Shown in pieces: positions 1-5,604 of a stretch of DNA of 38,572 nucleotides (the stretch's first letter is position 1; every line of letters starts with the position of its first letter). Below the pieces are notes generated by a model that saw only the letters and a list, made by a program, of their open reading frames with translations, searched no databases and had not been told where the DNA came from. This DNA is from a virus. Position numbers and translations under genes: made by a program. Location: positions 1 through 38,572 of the IMG/VR virus record IMGVR_UViG_3300027747_001139. One strand, written 5' to 3'.

Positions 1-41
1 ACGAGAAGAAGGTAGAGAAGAAAGCCGAAGCTAAGAAGTAA
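1..41 (+). CDS. 3' end of an unidentified Lys/Glu-rich protein (partial)
   Basis: An open frame runs from the left edge to a TAA at 39-41. The visible tail reads EKKVEKKAEAKK, a charged, coiled or disordered terminus. It is followed at once by a hairpin terminator, which supports it as the true end of a transcription unit. Too little is present to name the protein. Confidence 0.55.
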   Translation, partial: EKKVEKKAEAKK

Positions 42-53
42 TTAGTTAGGTGT

Positions 54-81
54 GGGTGGGGATTCGTCTCCACCCATTTTT
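54..81 (+). terminator. Rho-independent terminator
   Basis: A 9-bp stem (GGGTGGGGA at 54-62 with TCTCCACCC at 67-75, one G-U pair) closes a UUCG tetraloop and is followed by ATTTTTAT. It sits directly after the partial gene at the left edge. Confidence 0.85.
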
Positions 82-96
82 ATCTAAGGAAAACAA

Positions 97-291
97 ATGA
101 AACATCTAATCACAATCTTATTGTTAGCATTTACTGCTAGCACTTTTGCTGCAGAACCAACCACTGCGCCAGAACGTAAAAAGGTTACACCAGATTTTAG
201 CAAGAAAAAAGAAAAGAAGCCAGCCAAAAAGCCCACTTCTAAACCAGTTTCTGCACCAAAAGCCAAGCCAGCCACCGAGCCAGCGAAGTAA
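97..291 (+). CDS. small exported Lys/Pro-rich protein
   Basis: The 64-residue product starts with a classic signal peptide: MKHLITILLL..., a hydrophobic core to about residue 17, then a likely signal peptidase I site around TFAA-EP (residues 16-20). The mature part is about 45 residues of Lys, Pro, Ala and Thr, strongly basic and probably disordered. TAAGGA at 85-90 lies 6 nt before the ATG. It follows a terminator and precedes a late-promoter-like box, so it may be its own short unit. A periplasmic or envelope-binding role is possible from charge and export signal only. I do not recognise a family. Confidence 0.7.
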   Translation: MKHLITILLLAFTASTFAAEPTTAPERKKVTPDFSKKKEKKPAKKPTSKPVSAPKAKPATEPAK

Positions 292-297
292 GAATGC

Positions 298-308
298 CTA
301 AATAATAG
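298..308 (+). promoter_or_regulatory. T4-type late promoter-like box
   Basis: CTAAATAATAG matches the box found before gp48, gp4, the DUF4815 gene and a tail fibre gene, and resembles the T4 late promoter TATAAATA. It lies in the gap after the exported protein, 62 nt before the next ATG. Assignment rests on similarity and position only. Confidence 0.45.
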
Positions 309-369
309 ACAGTGGGTTGAAGGATCCCAATAAAACCTTCATTACACACAACACAAAAAGGAGTATTTT

Positions 370-642
370 ATGTCAAATATGACACCCTTCGAGATTCGCC
401 TCGAACTTTTAAAAATGGCGAAAGACATGCTTTCTGAGGACTATCATGGAAAGCGTGAAGTAATTAGCAACGACTGGCATATGAAAGTCGAATCTGCTAA
501 ACTAAATGGTGGAGCGATTCCTGATCATCCAGGATTTCCAACCTACCCTGTTGAAACCGATATCATTGCGAAAGCACAGATACTCAATGGTTTCGTCAGC
601 AACATCCCACTAGAAACTAAGACTAGCAAGAAGTCCACCTGA
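370..642 (+). CDS. conserved phage hypothetical protein
   Basis: A 90-residue soluble protein with start MSNMTPFEIRLELLKMAKDM. AAGGAG at 358-363 sits 6 nt before the ATG, giving a confident start. The N-terminal 25 residues form an amphipathic helix, the middle is Pro/Gly-rich (PDHPGFPTYPVE) and the tail is Lys/Ser/Thr-rich. I recall similar small proteins in environmental T4-like phages, always without a known function. It has no membrane segment or recognised catalytic motif. A 10-bp hairpin follows its stop and may end or attenuate the transcript. Confidence 0.75.
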   Translation: MSNMTPFEIRLELLKMAKDMLSEDYHGKREVISNDWHMKVESAKLNGGAIPDHPGFPTYPVETDIIAKAQILNGFVSNIPLETKTSKKST

Positions 643-650
643 TAGGGATC

Positions 651-674
651 GAGGGTGTGCATCCGCACACCTTC
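651..674 (+). other. hairpin between hypothetical gene and hydrolase
   Basis: GAGGTGTGC-type arm 651-660 pairs with 665-674 (10 bp, one G-U) around an ATCC loop. Only TTCCTT-type pyrimidines follow, so it is a weak terminator or attenuator at best. It buries a GTG at 657 that could be taken as the start of the next gene, which argues against that start. Confidence 0.6.
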
Positions 675-698
675 CTTAAACTAAGAAAGGAGATTACT

Positions 699-1370
699 TT
701 GCCAAAAGTAAAAATTCAAATCATTGCAACAATTGCAATAGTGCTAATAACTGCTATAGCACTGGCATCAATAGATCAAAGGAAACTATTTCCTATCAAA
801 GCAACATTTAATCAGCTAACCCCTGTAGCACAAAAAGAAGTATTGTGCTTGGCTGATAACATTTTATTCGAAGCAGGACATGAACCAAAAGATGGACAGA
901 TGGCAGTTGCCGTTGTTACACTTAATCGAGTCAAGTCTGGCAACTACGCAGATACAATCTGTGGTGTAGTTAAACAAAAGACTGGAAATACATGCCAGTT
1001 CTCATGGTGGTGTGAAGACAAACCAAGAACAGCTTCCATTACAAGAAACTTGACTAATGCACAACAGTCGTTGTATAATTCTATTCTAGACATGGCAGTA
1101 TACGCATACCTTAACTCTGAAATATTAAGAGACAATACAAAGGGTGCTACATTTTACCATGCAGACTACGTAAATCCAAACTGGAAGAACTTACGTAAAA
1201 CAGTGCAAATTGGAAGACATATTTTTTATAAGAATGGAGAAGTTGATGTCAAATATGATGAAGAAGTTAAACCTAGCACTGGAGCAGGACGATCTGTCCC
1301 ACTCGTATTTCTTACTAATGGAAGAGATTACAATGGCTACCTGCAAGCAAACTATCGAATGGATTTTTGA
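699..1370 (+). CDS. SleB-like cell wall hydrolase, probable endolysin
   Basis: The product is about 223 residues and is predicted to cleave peptidoglycan (SleB/CwlJ, Hydrolase_2 family). Seen: an N-terminal hydrophobic anchor (IQIIATIAIVLITAIALASI), then LADNILFEAGHEPKDG with the family's conserved Glu in the FEA motif, AVVTLNRVKSG, a CQFSWWC patch and ATFYHADYVNPNW. I place the start at TTG 699 because AAGGAG at 687-692 lies 6 nt upstream. The longer frame from GTG 657 begins inside a hairpin and has no good ribosome site. The weakly hydrophobic Ala/Thr/Ile anchor suggests a signal-anchor-release type endolysin (inference). The last 42 codons overlap clpP in another frame. Confidence 0.85.
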   Translation: MPKVKIQIIATIAIVLITAIALASIDQRKLFPIKATFNQLTPVAQKEVLCLADNILFEAGHEPKDGQMAVAVVTLNRVKSGNYADTICGVVKQKTGNTCQFSWWCEDKPRTASITRNLTNAQQSLYNSILDMAVYAYLNSEILRDNTKGATFYHADYVNPNWKNLRKTVQIGRHIFYKNGEVDVKYDEEVKPSTGAGRSVPLVFLTNGRDYNGYLQANYRMDF

Positions 1371-1812
1371 TTCGAACTTTGCTGAAGAACGACCAGAGGT
1401 GCTTAACTTAATTGTTTGTTCTCCTGGTGGTGACTTAAATGCTGCGTTTGCAGTAATTGATACAATGCGTGGTAGTAAGATACCAGTCCATACTATCGGA
1501 CTTGGTCAGATCGCTTCCGCTGGATTGTTAATTTTTATTAGTGGTATCAAGGGTAATCGTGTTCTTACACCGAACACTTCTATCTTGTCCCACCAATATA
1601 CATGGGGTGCTTTCGGTAAGGAACATGAACTGTTTGCAACCGTAAAGGAGTTTGATCTCACAACGAAACGACTCATAGCACATTACAAAAAATGTACTGG
1701 GATGAACGAAGCCCAGATTCGTGAAGTCCTTCTGCCACCGCATGATGTATGGCTTGATGCGCAGGAGTCCAAGAAACTTGGTCTTTGTGACTTAGTGAAA
1801 GATCTAAAATGA
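1246..1812 (+). CDS. clpP: phage ClpP-like serine protease (S14)
   Basis: A 188-residue S14 peptidase. Visible motifs are CSPGGDLN (oxyanion loop), QIASAG with nucleophile Ser91, ILSHQY with His116 and PHDVWLD with Asp167, so the catalytic triad is complete. Cellular ClpP forms a barrel fed by ClpX or ClpA. In phages an S14 protease may act with host unfoldases or in capsid maturation, which cannot be decided here. Start 1246 is chosen because GGAG (1236-1239) is 6 nt upstream and because the first strand (SYFLLMEEIT) typical of the family lies upstream of the later ATG at 1333. This start creates a 125-nt overlap with the hydrolase. A start at 1333 (GGAAGAG upstream) is the alternative but would drop that conserved strand. 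Confidence 0.9.
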   Translation: MSNMMKKLNLALEQDDLSHSYFLLMEEITMATCKQTIEWIFDSNFAEERPEVLNLIVCSPGGDLNAAFAVIDTMRGSKIPVHTIGLGQIASAGLLIFISGIKGNRVLTPNTSILSHQYTWGAFGKEHELFATVKEFDLTTKRLIAHYKKCTGMNEAQIREVLLPPHDVWLDAQESKKLGLCDLVKDLK

Positions 1813-1844
1813 GACCTAGTCAAAAAACACAAATGGGAGAAACA

Positions 1845-2090
1845 ATGAATCATGAAAAACTCACACTCATTATCTGCTCGACAATTATTGCACTCAGTGC
1901 TATCTTTGGTTGCGCCTACTACTACACTAATCAATCTAAAATTATGGCAGACACGATTGCAGCTGCTTCAGCGAAAGGTGTTGACCCACTAGCAGTACGC
2001 TGTTCTTTTGCATCAAATCAAGATACAATCTGCTTGGTTTATGCGTCAACCCTGCATTTAGGCACAACTGCCCCAGCTGGAAAAAGGTAA
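1845..2090 (+). CDS. small single-pass membrane protein
   Basis: An 81-residue protein with one N-terminal membrane helix (LIICSTIIALSAIFGCAYYY) and a short outer domain with two cysteines (VRCSFA, DTICLVY) that could form a disulfide if periplasmic. GGAG at 1836-1839 lies 5 nt before ATG 1845, so I prefer it to the ATG at 1809, which overlaps the clpP stop as ATGA and would add 12 residues. I recall similar proteins with the KGVDPLAVRC pattern in T4-like environmental phages as hypotheticals. It is the last gene before a strong terminator. Confidence 0.75.
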   Translation: MNHEKLTLIICSTIIALSAIFGCAYYYTNQSKIMADTIAAASAKGVDPLAVRCSFASNQDTICLVYASTLHLGTTAPAGKR

Positions 2091-2114
2091 TACTTTTAGG
2101 TTACCCGCAGAAAT

Positions 2115-2138
2115 AACCCTACCGAGTGTAGGGTTTTT
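2115..2138 (+). terminator. Rho-independent terminator
   Basis: A perfect 8-bp stem (AACCCTAC 2115-2122 with GTAGGGTT 2128-2135) around CGAGT is followed by TTT. It closes the first gene block 25 nt after the last stop. Confidence 0.9.
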
Positions 2139-2330
2139 CACATTGGGGTTAAAACTCACCCCAAAATACACCCAAAAACACCCTTTTAGGACTGCTTAGA
2201 TCGCCCTAGGATCGCTTTAGAGGGATTCGGGGTAAGGTTACCCACCCCTAAGCACGAAAACGGCTAAAAACACCCCAAAAAGCGTTGCGAAAAAGCAACG
2301 AAAATACCCTTCCAAACTTGCAGAAAACAG
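2139..2330 (+). other. structured non-coding region
   Basis: No supportable gene lies between the terminator and the promoter at 2331. The strand carries repeated ACACCC/CACCCC-AAAA motifs (near 2157, 2168 and 2270), two GATCGC copies 11 bp apart (2199-2204, 2210-2215), a TGGGGT/ACCCCA hairpin (2144-2163), the palindrome GGGTAA-GG-TTACCC (2230-2243) and a hairpin CGTTGC-GAAAAA-GCAACG (2283-2300). It could encode a small RNA or be a protein-binding or origin site. Nothing here settles which. Confidence 0.5.
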
Positions 2331-2359
2331 TTGACGGAAATTCAGAAATTGGGCATAAT
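2331..2359 (+). promoter_or_regulatory. sigma70-like promoter
   Basis: TTGACG (2331-2336) and CATAAT (2354-2359) are separated by exactly 17 bp. Five of six -35 bases and five of six -10 bases match consensus. It lies downstream of a terminator and about 30 nt before ATG 2391, so it likely starts the small-gene operon on host RNA polymerase. Confidence 0.85.
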
Positions 2360-2390
2360 TACTATTATAGTGATTAGGAAAGGAAATGAA

Positions 2391-2633
2391 ATGACTGAAT
2401 TTGAGAAAAACTGCTACGGTATGACCGAAGCTACCATCCGTGAAGAATACATGAACGGCATTACTGCCAAGTTTTCTGGTCTGGAAATGGTTGCGATGGG
2501 TGTGTTGTCTGATGCGCAAGAATTGATGACCTTTGGTCATGAGCAAGCCACCGATCAGGCTCGCAAAAACATCAACATCGCAAAGTTCATTCTGTCAGAA
2601 ATGATGGAAGCCAAAATGTCTGCAAAAGTTTAA
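2391..2633 (+). CDS. phage hypothetical protein
   Basis: An 80-residue, mostly helical soluble protein (MTEFEKNCYGMTEATIREEY...). The in-frame TTG at 2331 is the promoter -35 box, so the real start is ATG 2391, with AGGAAA at 2381-2386. It is first in the operon driven by the 2331 promoter. The Met-rich C-terminal helix (FILSEMMEAKMSAKV) could mediate oligomerisation. I recognise no family. Confidence 0.75.
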   Translation: MTEFEKNCYGMTEATIREEYMNGITAKFSGLEMVAMGVLSDAQELMTFGHEQATDQARKNINIAKFILSEMMEAKMSAKV

Positions 2634-2642
2634 GGGGAAATT

Positions 2643-2846
2643 ATGAGTCAGGTCTTATACAAATCGAAAGCCGAAATGCGTGTTGAGGGTGAGAAGGCTC
2701 TCAAGAAATTTTTGAAGTCTGGTGGTGTCGTTGAAGTTGTCAAAGCCAAACGTGCACCCAAGCAAAAAATGCGTGCCAAGAACAGCAAAGGTTTTCTTGG
2801 TAGCACTGCTCCCTCTGGCGTAACCTCTTCTAACTTTTGGAGATAA
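2643..2846 (+). CDS. small basic hypothetical protein
   Basis: A 67-residue, strongly basic protein (KRAPKQKMRAKNSKG) with a Gly/Ser/Thr tail. AAGGGGA immediately before the ATG is a good ribosome site, and the gene sits 9 nt after its neighbour. The charge suggests nucleic-acid contact, but no motif proves it. No family recognised. Confidence 0.7.
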   Translation: MSQVLYKSKAEMRVEGEKALKKFLKSGGVVEVVKAKRAPKQKMRAKNSKGFLGSTAPSGVTSSNFWR

Positions 2847-2847
2847 T

Positions 2848-3219
2848 ATGAAGATCGTAATCACAACTCAGTTTCGCGAAAACTATGGTGCTCATGATTG
2901 GGATGGCACTGGTGAGTGTCCTCAGTATTGGAAGTTCAAAGGTGGTAGTGAGTACATCATCGAAGACGTGCAACAGCATGTCAAGCTGAATGACTTCTTT
3001 GGTAAGAAGTGCGAGATGATTGTTGACTCAATCCGTCCCAAGATTGAGCACAAGAGTGAGTACGCAGAAGAGTACATCCTTGGCTGGTCGATCGAAGAAG
3101 ACAGTTACATGTCTGAGTTTGAGCAGTCTCAGATGGAGTACGATGGTGTGATTACACACAAAGAGCCACGACTGGATATCGATGGCAATTTGATTCCACG
3201 AGAAAGGGCAGTGGCTTGA
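2848..3219 (+). CDS. conserved phage hypothetical protein
   Basis: A 123-residue acidic soluble protein starting MKIVITTQFRENYGAHDWDG, with CPQYWKFKGG and a long acidic helix (EEDSYMSEFEQSQMEYDG). GGAGATA precedes the ATG, and the gene begins 1 nt after the previous stop. I recall the QFRENYGAHDWDG...CPQYWKFKGG pattern in many phage genomes as a conserved hypothetical. No function is known to me. Confidence 0.75.
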   Translation: MKIVITTQFRENYGAHDWDGTGECPQYWKFKGGSEYIIEDVQQHVKLNDFFGKKCEMIVDSIRPKIEHKSEYAEEYILGWSIEEDSYMSEFEQSQMEYDGVITHKEPRLDIDGNLIPRERAVA

Positions 3220-3443
3220 GTAAAGACGACATATTGCAGTGGGTCGGTGCAGGGTTTATCGTGGCTGGTCACGTAACAAATGCTATTGGTCCTGATGCAT
3301 ATCCATGGAACATTATAACCTTTGCCATTGGCACAGTGATGTTTCTTGTTTGGTCAGCTAGGGTGAAGAATCGCCCACAGCTGGTAGTAAATGTAATATC
3401 GTTGACAATAGGGCTGGTTGGCTTGTACAAAGCACTGGCATAA
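3216..3443 (+). CDS. small multi-pass membrane protein
   Basis: A 75-residue protein with three hydrophobic stretches: around WVGAGFIVAGHV, WNIITFAIGTVMFLVW and LVVNVISLTIGLVGLY. It starts at TTG 3216, overlapping the previous stop as TTGA, and an AAAGGG site lies 6-11 nt upstream, so translational coupling is likely. The pattern resembles small phage inner-membrane proteins found in several T4-like genomes. A holin-like or superinfection role is possible but unsupported. Confidence 0.7.
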   Translation: MSKDDILQWVGAGFIVAGHVTNAIGPDAYPWNIITFAIGTVMFLVWSARVKNRPQLVVNVISLTIGLVGLYKALA

Positions 3444-3454
3444 TTTGGAATCGC

Positions 3455-3483
3455 TTTACTTTAAATCATTTATAGGGTATAAT
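3455..3483 (+). promoter_or_regulatory. sigma70-like promoter
   Basis: TTTACT (3455-3460) and a perfect TATAAT (3478-3483) are 17 bp apart in a 46-bp gap between genes. The predicted start of transcription falls on or beside the ATG at 3490, so the first gene would be leaderless. Confidence 0.75.
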
Positions 3484-3489
3484 TAAGTT

Positions 3490-3642
3490 ATGGAAATTAC
3501 AATCAGAAAAGTCGCCAATGGTTACATTGTGCGCACAGAAGGTGAAGACCCTGTCGAGGGTTTCGTGACGAAGGAATTTATCTTCACGAGAAAATCGCAG
3601 GTCATTAAATTCTTTAGAGAAACTTTCTCAGCGGGAGAGTAA
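3490..3642 (+). CDS. 50-residue conserved-type hypothetical protein
   Basis: This short gene reads MEITIRKVANGYIVRTEGED, then EGFVTKEFIFTRKSQVIKFFRET, ending SAGE. The beta-rich start followed by an amphipathic helix looks like a real fold. No ribosome site precedes the ATG. The -10 box of a strong promoter ends 6 nt upstream, which predicts a leaderless message. Its 3' end carries GCGGGAGAG, which is the ribosome site of the next gene, so it is physically integrated in the operon. Function unknown. Confidence 0.75.
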   Translation: MEITIRKVANGYIVRTEGEDPVEGFVTKEFIFTRKSQVIKFFRETFSAGE

Positions 3643-3643
3643 C

Positions 3644-3979
3644 ATGGGTATGATTTTTGTTCGTGATAAGTCTTCCAAAAAGCGTAAGCCCACAAAGGCT
3701 CAACGTGAGTTGAAAGAGCAGTGGGAAGCCATGCTGAAGAAATACGAAACAAAACCTGTATCGGGTAAGCATAAGCCTATGACAGCACCAAAGCCATATA
3801 TGCGGGAAACTGTATATCATCCTAGTTTAAATAGTGGTTACCATGACACCTCTGCAAAACCCAAACAGGTTTACACAGGAACTAAGATGCTTGGTATTGG
3901 CACAATGCATAAGTCTAACTCAGTACCAATCTTCAGCGATGAAGAAGCAGTCGCTATCGCAACGATGCGGAGGGGATAA
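3644..3979 (+). CDS. widely conserved phage hypothetical protein
   Basis: A 111-residue basic protein: charged helix (RKPTKAQRELKEQWEAMLKKY), a Pro/Lys linker, then a SLNSGYHDTSAKPKQVYTGTKMLGIGTMHKSNSVPIFSDEEAVAIATMRR block. I recall this C-terminal pattern (YTGT...GIGTMHKSN.VP.FS.EEA) as common in T4-like and other phages, always of unknown function. GGGAG sits 7-11 nt before the ATG. Confidence 0.8.
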   Translation: MGMIFVRDKSSKKRKPTKAQRELKEQWEAMLKKYETKPVSGKHKPMTAPKPYMRETVYHPSLNSGYHDTSAKPKQVYTGTKMLGIGTMHKSNSVPIFSDEEAVAIATMRRG

Positions 3980-4101
3980 TGTTCTTTAACCTTATGGCTG
4001 CAGCACTTTTAGTTCTTGCTGTGTTGCTGTTAATCCTTGGTAATGTTAGCTGGGGTTTGAGTTGCTTAGCTGGATTCTTTTTGATTAAAATTTGGAGTTG
4101 A
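3979..4101 (+). CDS. tiny membrane protein
   Basis: A 40-residue hydrophobic protein, MFFNLMAAALLVLAVLLLIL followed by GNVSWGLSC and a second hydrophobic stretch LAGFFLIKIW. The ATG overlaps the preceding stop (TAATG) and GGAGGGG lies just upstream, so expression is well supported despite the size. It may be a one- or two-pass inner-membrane peptide. Role unknown. Confidence 0.65.
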   Translation: MFFNLMAAALLVLAVLLLILGNVSWGLSCLAGFFLIKIWS

Positions 4102-4103
4102 TT

Positions 4104-4385
4104 ATGGAACTTTCTATTACAGAAATGCGTGACAAAGTATCACTGTGCGTTGTTGATCAAGACATGGACGCACTGGCAAAGATACATAACTTTCTTTTGA
4201 CCCAGTCCAAGATCATGGACAAGTGGTTCGACAAGTATCTCGACATGTTCGAGAAGAAAATGAAACCTGAAGAACCTGATACCAACATTTGGAAAATGTA
4301 TCACAGCAAGTCCAATGAGTATTCAGAACTTCAATCACTAATCAGGACTACAGATGCTTACCTCAGAAAATACAAATCAGTTTAG
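4104..4385 (+). CDS. hypothetical helical protein
   Basis: A 93-residue, all-helical charged protein (MELSITEMRDKVSLCVVDQD...). GGAG at 4094-4097 is 6 nt before ATG 4104, so I reject the in-frame TTG at 4092. It directly precedes gp33, the position of T4 dsbA, but I see no sequence match to DsbA. Its last 32 nt overlap the gp33 start. Confidence 0.7.
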   Translation: MELSITEMRDKVSLCVVDQDMDALAKIHNFLLTQSKIMDKWFDKYLDMFEKKMKPEEPDTNIWKMYHSKSNEYSELQSLIRTTDAYLRKYKSV

Positions 4386-4593
4386 TACTGCTTCATCCTT
4401 TTCTCTTTTCATTGAGAAGAAAGCAAGGGAAAAGCGTATGCCGTATATGGATGCTGTGCTTGAGTATTGTGCAGAAAACTATATCGACCCGCAGGACATC
4501 GCTTCACTGATTAACAAATCCCTTAAAGATAAGATTCAGTTGGAGATGATTGAAGCAAACATGCTACCTAAACAAGCACAGTTGGATGTTTAA
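4354..4593 (+). CDS. 33: gp33-like late transcription co-activator
   Basis: A 79-residue protein. In T4, gp33 bridges RNA polymerase beta-flap and the sliding clamp gp45 to activate late promoters. Residues 15-75 (FSLFIEKKAREKRMPYMDAV, CAENYIDPQDIASLINKSLK, then KIQLEMIEANMLPKQ) follow the family pattern I know for gp33 co-activators. It is shorter than T4 gp33 (112). The C-terminus ends AQLDV, only a partial match to the hydrophobic clamp-binding tail of T4. AGGA lies 7 nt before the ATG. The order gp33 - gp59 - gp32 matches T4. Confidence 0.8.
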   Translation: MLTSENTNQFSTASSFSLFIEKKAREKRMPYMDAVLEYCAENYIDPQDIASLINKSLKDKIQLEMIEANMLPKQAQLDV

Positions 4594-4777
4594 ATACATT
4601 TGGTTAGCCGTACCAGTTTTAATCTTTTTTATTATGATGGGTGCGATTGTTTTTGTGGGAGCACAGGCAGACAAGAATACTATTAGGTATGATTGTCGTC
4701 AATTGATTGGTGGTTGGCATCCCGATGTCCCACAACAGGTAATGGAAGAATGTAGGAAACGAAGTGGACGGATTTAA
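4586..4777 (+). CDS. small single-pass membrane protein
   Basis: A 63-residue protein with a strong membrane helix (YIWLAVPVLIFFIMMGAIVFVG) and a short outer domain with two Cys (YDCRQLIGGWHPDVP..., ECRKRSGRI). ATG 4586 overlaps the last codons of gp33 (8 nt). The in-frame TTG at 4550 would lie deep in gp33 and is less likely. I recall YDCR...P..V...C.K type small membrane proteins in other phages, function unknown. Confidence 0.65.
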   Translation: MFKYIWLAVPVLIFFIMMGAIVFVGAQADKNTIRYDCRQLIGGWHPDVPQQVMEECRKRSGRI

Positions 4778-5369
4778 TGTATACAAATACTACATGGCAG
4801 TTAAATTACATTTCACCACTGACAGTTATGATGTATTTGAAACCAATGGTCATGTGAAAGGATCACGAGATGTATTTTCTAGTCGTAATGACAGGTTCAT
4901 ATTTGAGAAACTTGGAAGAAAGTTTGAGAAACCTTTTGATGTCATACAATATTTTGTTGCGAACTTTGCTTATGGTAACGATGCCGTCGTATACTGCGAT
5001 GCTGAGTCAGATGCGAATCTTGTAACATGGCAACGAAGAAAACAATCCCTAACTCAAACATTTAAAAACGACATTGATGCATTGTTGCTACATGTTGAAA
5101 AGAATAAACACACACATGACAGAGTCTTTAAATTCGTACAGGGTGACCACCCAGAACTACTCAAGTTGTTTCTTGGAAGTCACATCAGTATTGAAACTAT
5201 GGTTATACTCGATTCGTTCGAGGACTATCTTTCTGATTGGAAGTCAAATACAAACTTGCTTTGGGAAGAAGAATATCGTAGAATCATTAAGTGCAAGAGA
5301 TTCATTAAGTTTGACTCGAGCAGGTTAATGGAAAACTATCAGGAACTAAAAGAGGGATTTAACTTCTGA
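4764..5369 (+). CDS. 59: gp59-like helicase loader
   Basis: A 201-residue protein. T4 gp59 loads the gp41 replicative helicase onto gp32-coated forked DNA. The N-terminus MDGFNVYKYYMAVKLHFTTD, YDVFETNGHVKGSRDVFSSR and RFIFEKLGRKF aligns by eye with T4 gp59 (DGKSVYKLYLMIKQH..., RRDKYFFQKL). Later FLGSHISIETMVILDSF matches T4's LLQSNIISFETFILLDSF. Start is GTG 4764 with TAGGAAA upstream, overlapping the preceding gene by 14 nt. Length is close to T4's 217. Position next to gp32 supports the call. Confidence 0.88.
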   Translation: MDGFNVYKYYMAVKLHFTTDSYDVFETNGHVKGSRDVFSSRNDRFIFEKLGRKFEKPFDVIQYFVANFAYGNDAVVYCDAESDANLVTWQRRKQSLTQTFKNDIDALLLHVEKNKHTHDRVFKFVQGDHPELLKLFLGSHISIETMVILDSFEDYLSDWKSNTNLLWEEEYRRIIKCKRFIKFDSSRLMENYQELKEGFNF

Positions 5370-5373
5370 TATC

Positions 5374-5577
5374 ATGGGCAACAAGAAACAGAATTATCAT
5401 CATGAGTATGATGACGAAGAACGCAGTAACAAGCGTAAGAAAAACCCGAAACATTCACCCAATGTTAGGGGACAAGGTATGAGAACGCTAAATAGTTATG
5501 TCGAGGAAGAAGACTACGATGAACTCGAAGACGACAACCATGACAATACTAAGACACGTTTTTATACAAAACATTAA
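5374..5577 (+). CDS. small highly charged hypothetical protein
   Basis: A 67-residue protein, almost all charged or polar: basic first half (NKRKKNPKHSPNVRGQG) and acidic second half (VEEEDYDELEDDNHD). Probably disordered. It starts 4 nt after gp59, with no clear ribosome site, so it may be coupled. A CTAAATAG late-like box lies inside it at 5488-5495, upstream of gp32. Function unknown. Confidence 0.55.
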   Translation: MGNKKQNYHHEYDDEERSNKRKKNPKHSPNVRGQGMRTLNSYVEEEDYDELEDDNHDNTKTRFYTKH

Positions 5578-5593
5578 TATACTTTTTATACAA
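5559..5593 (+). repeat. 11-bp direct repeat in gp32 leader
   Basis: TTTTTATACAA occurs exactly at 5559-5569 and 5583-5593. The second copy abuts the gp32 ribosome site AAGGAAA. In T4, gp32 represses its own translation by cooperative binding to an unstructured A/U-rich leader. These repeats are candidates for that operator or for promoter elements (TATACT at 5578-5583 is a weak -10). Confidence 0.5.
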
Positions 5594-5604
5594 GGAAACA
5601 TACG

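Noticed and set aside
657-698. GTG 657 as hydrolase start
   Set aside because: It lies in a stable hairpin without a ribosome site, whereas TTG 699 has AAGGAG at ideal spacing.
2139-2330. CRISPR-like or iteron array
   Set aside because: The ACACCC-type motifs are short, irregularly spaced and not flanked by unique spacers of equal length.
2331-2390. TTG 2331 as gene start
   Set aside because: It is the -35 element of a near-consensus promoter. ATG 2391 has its own ribosome site.
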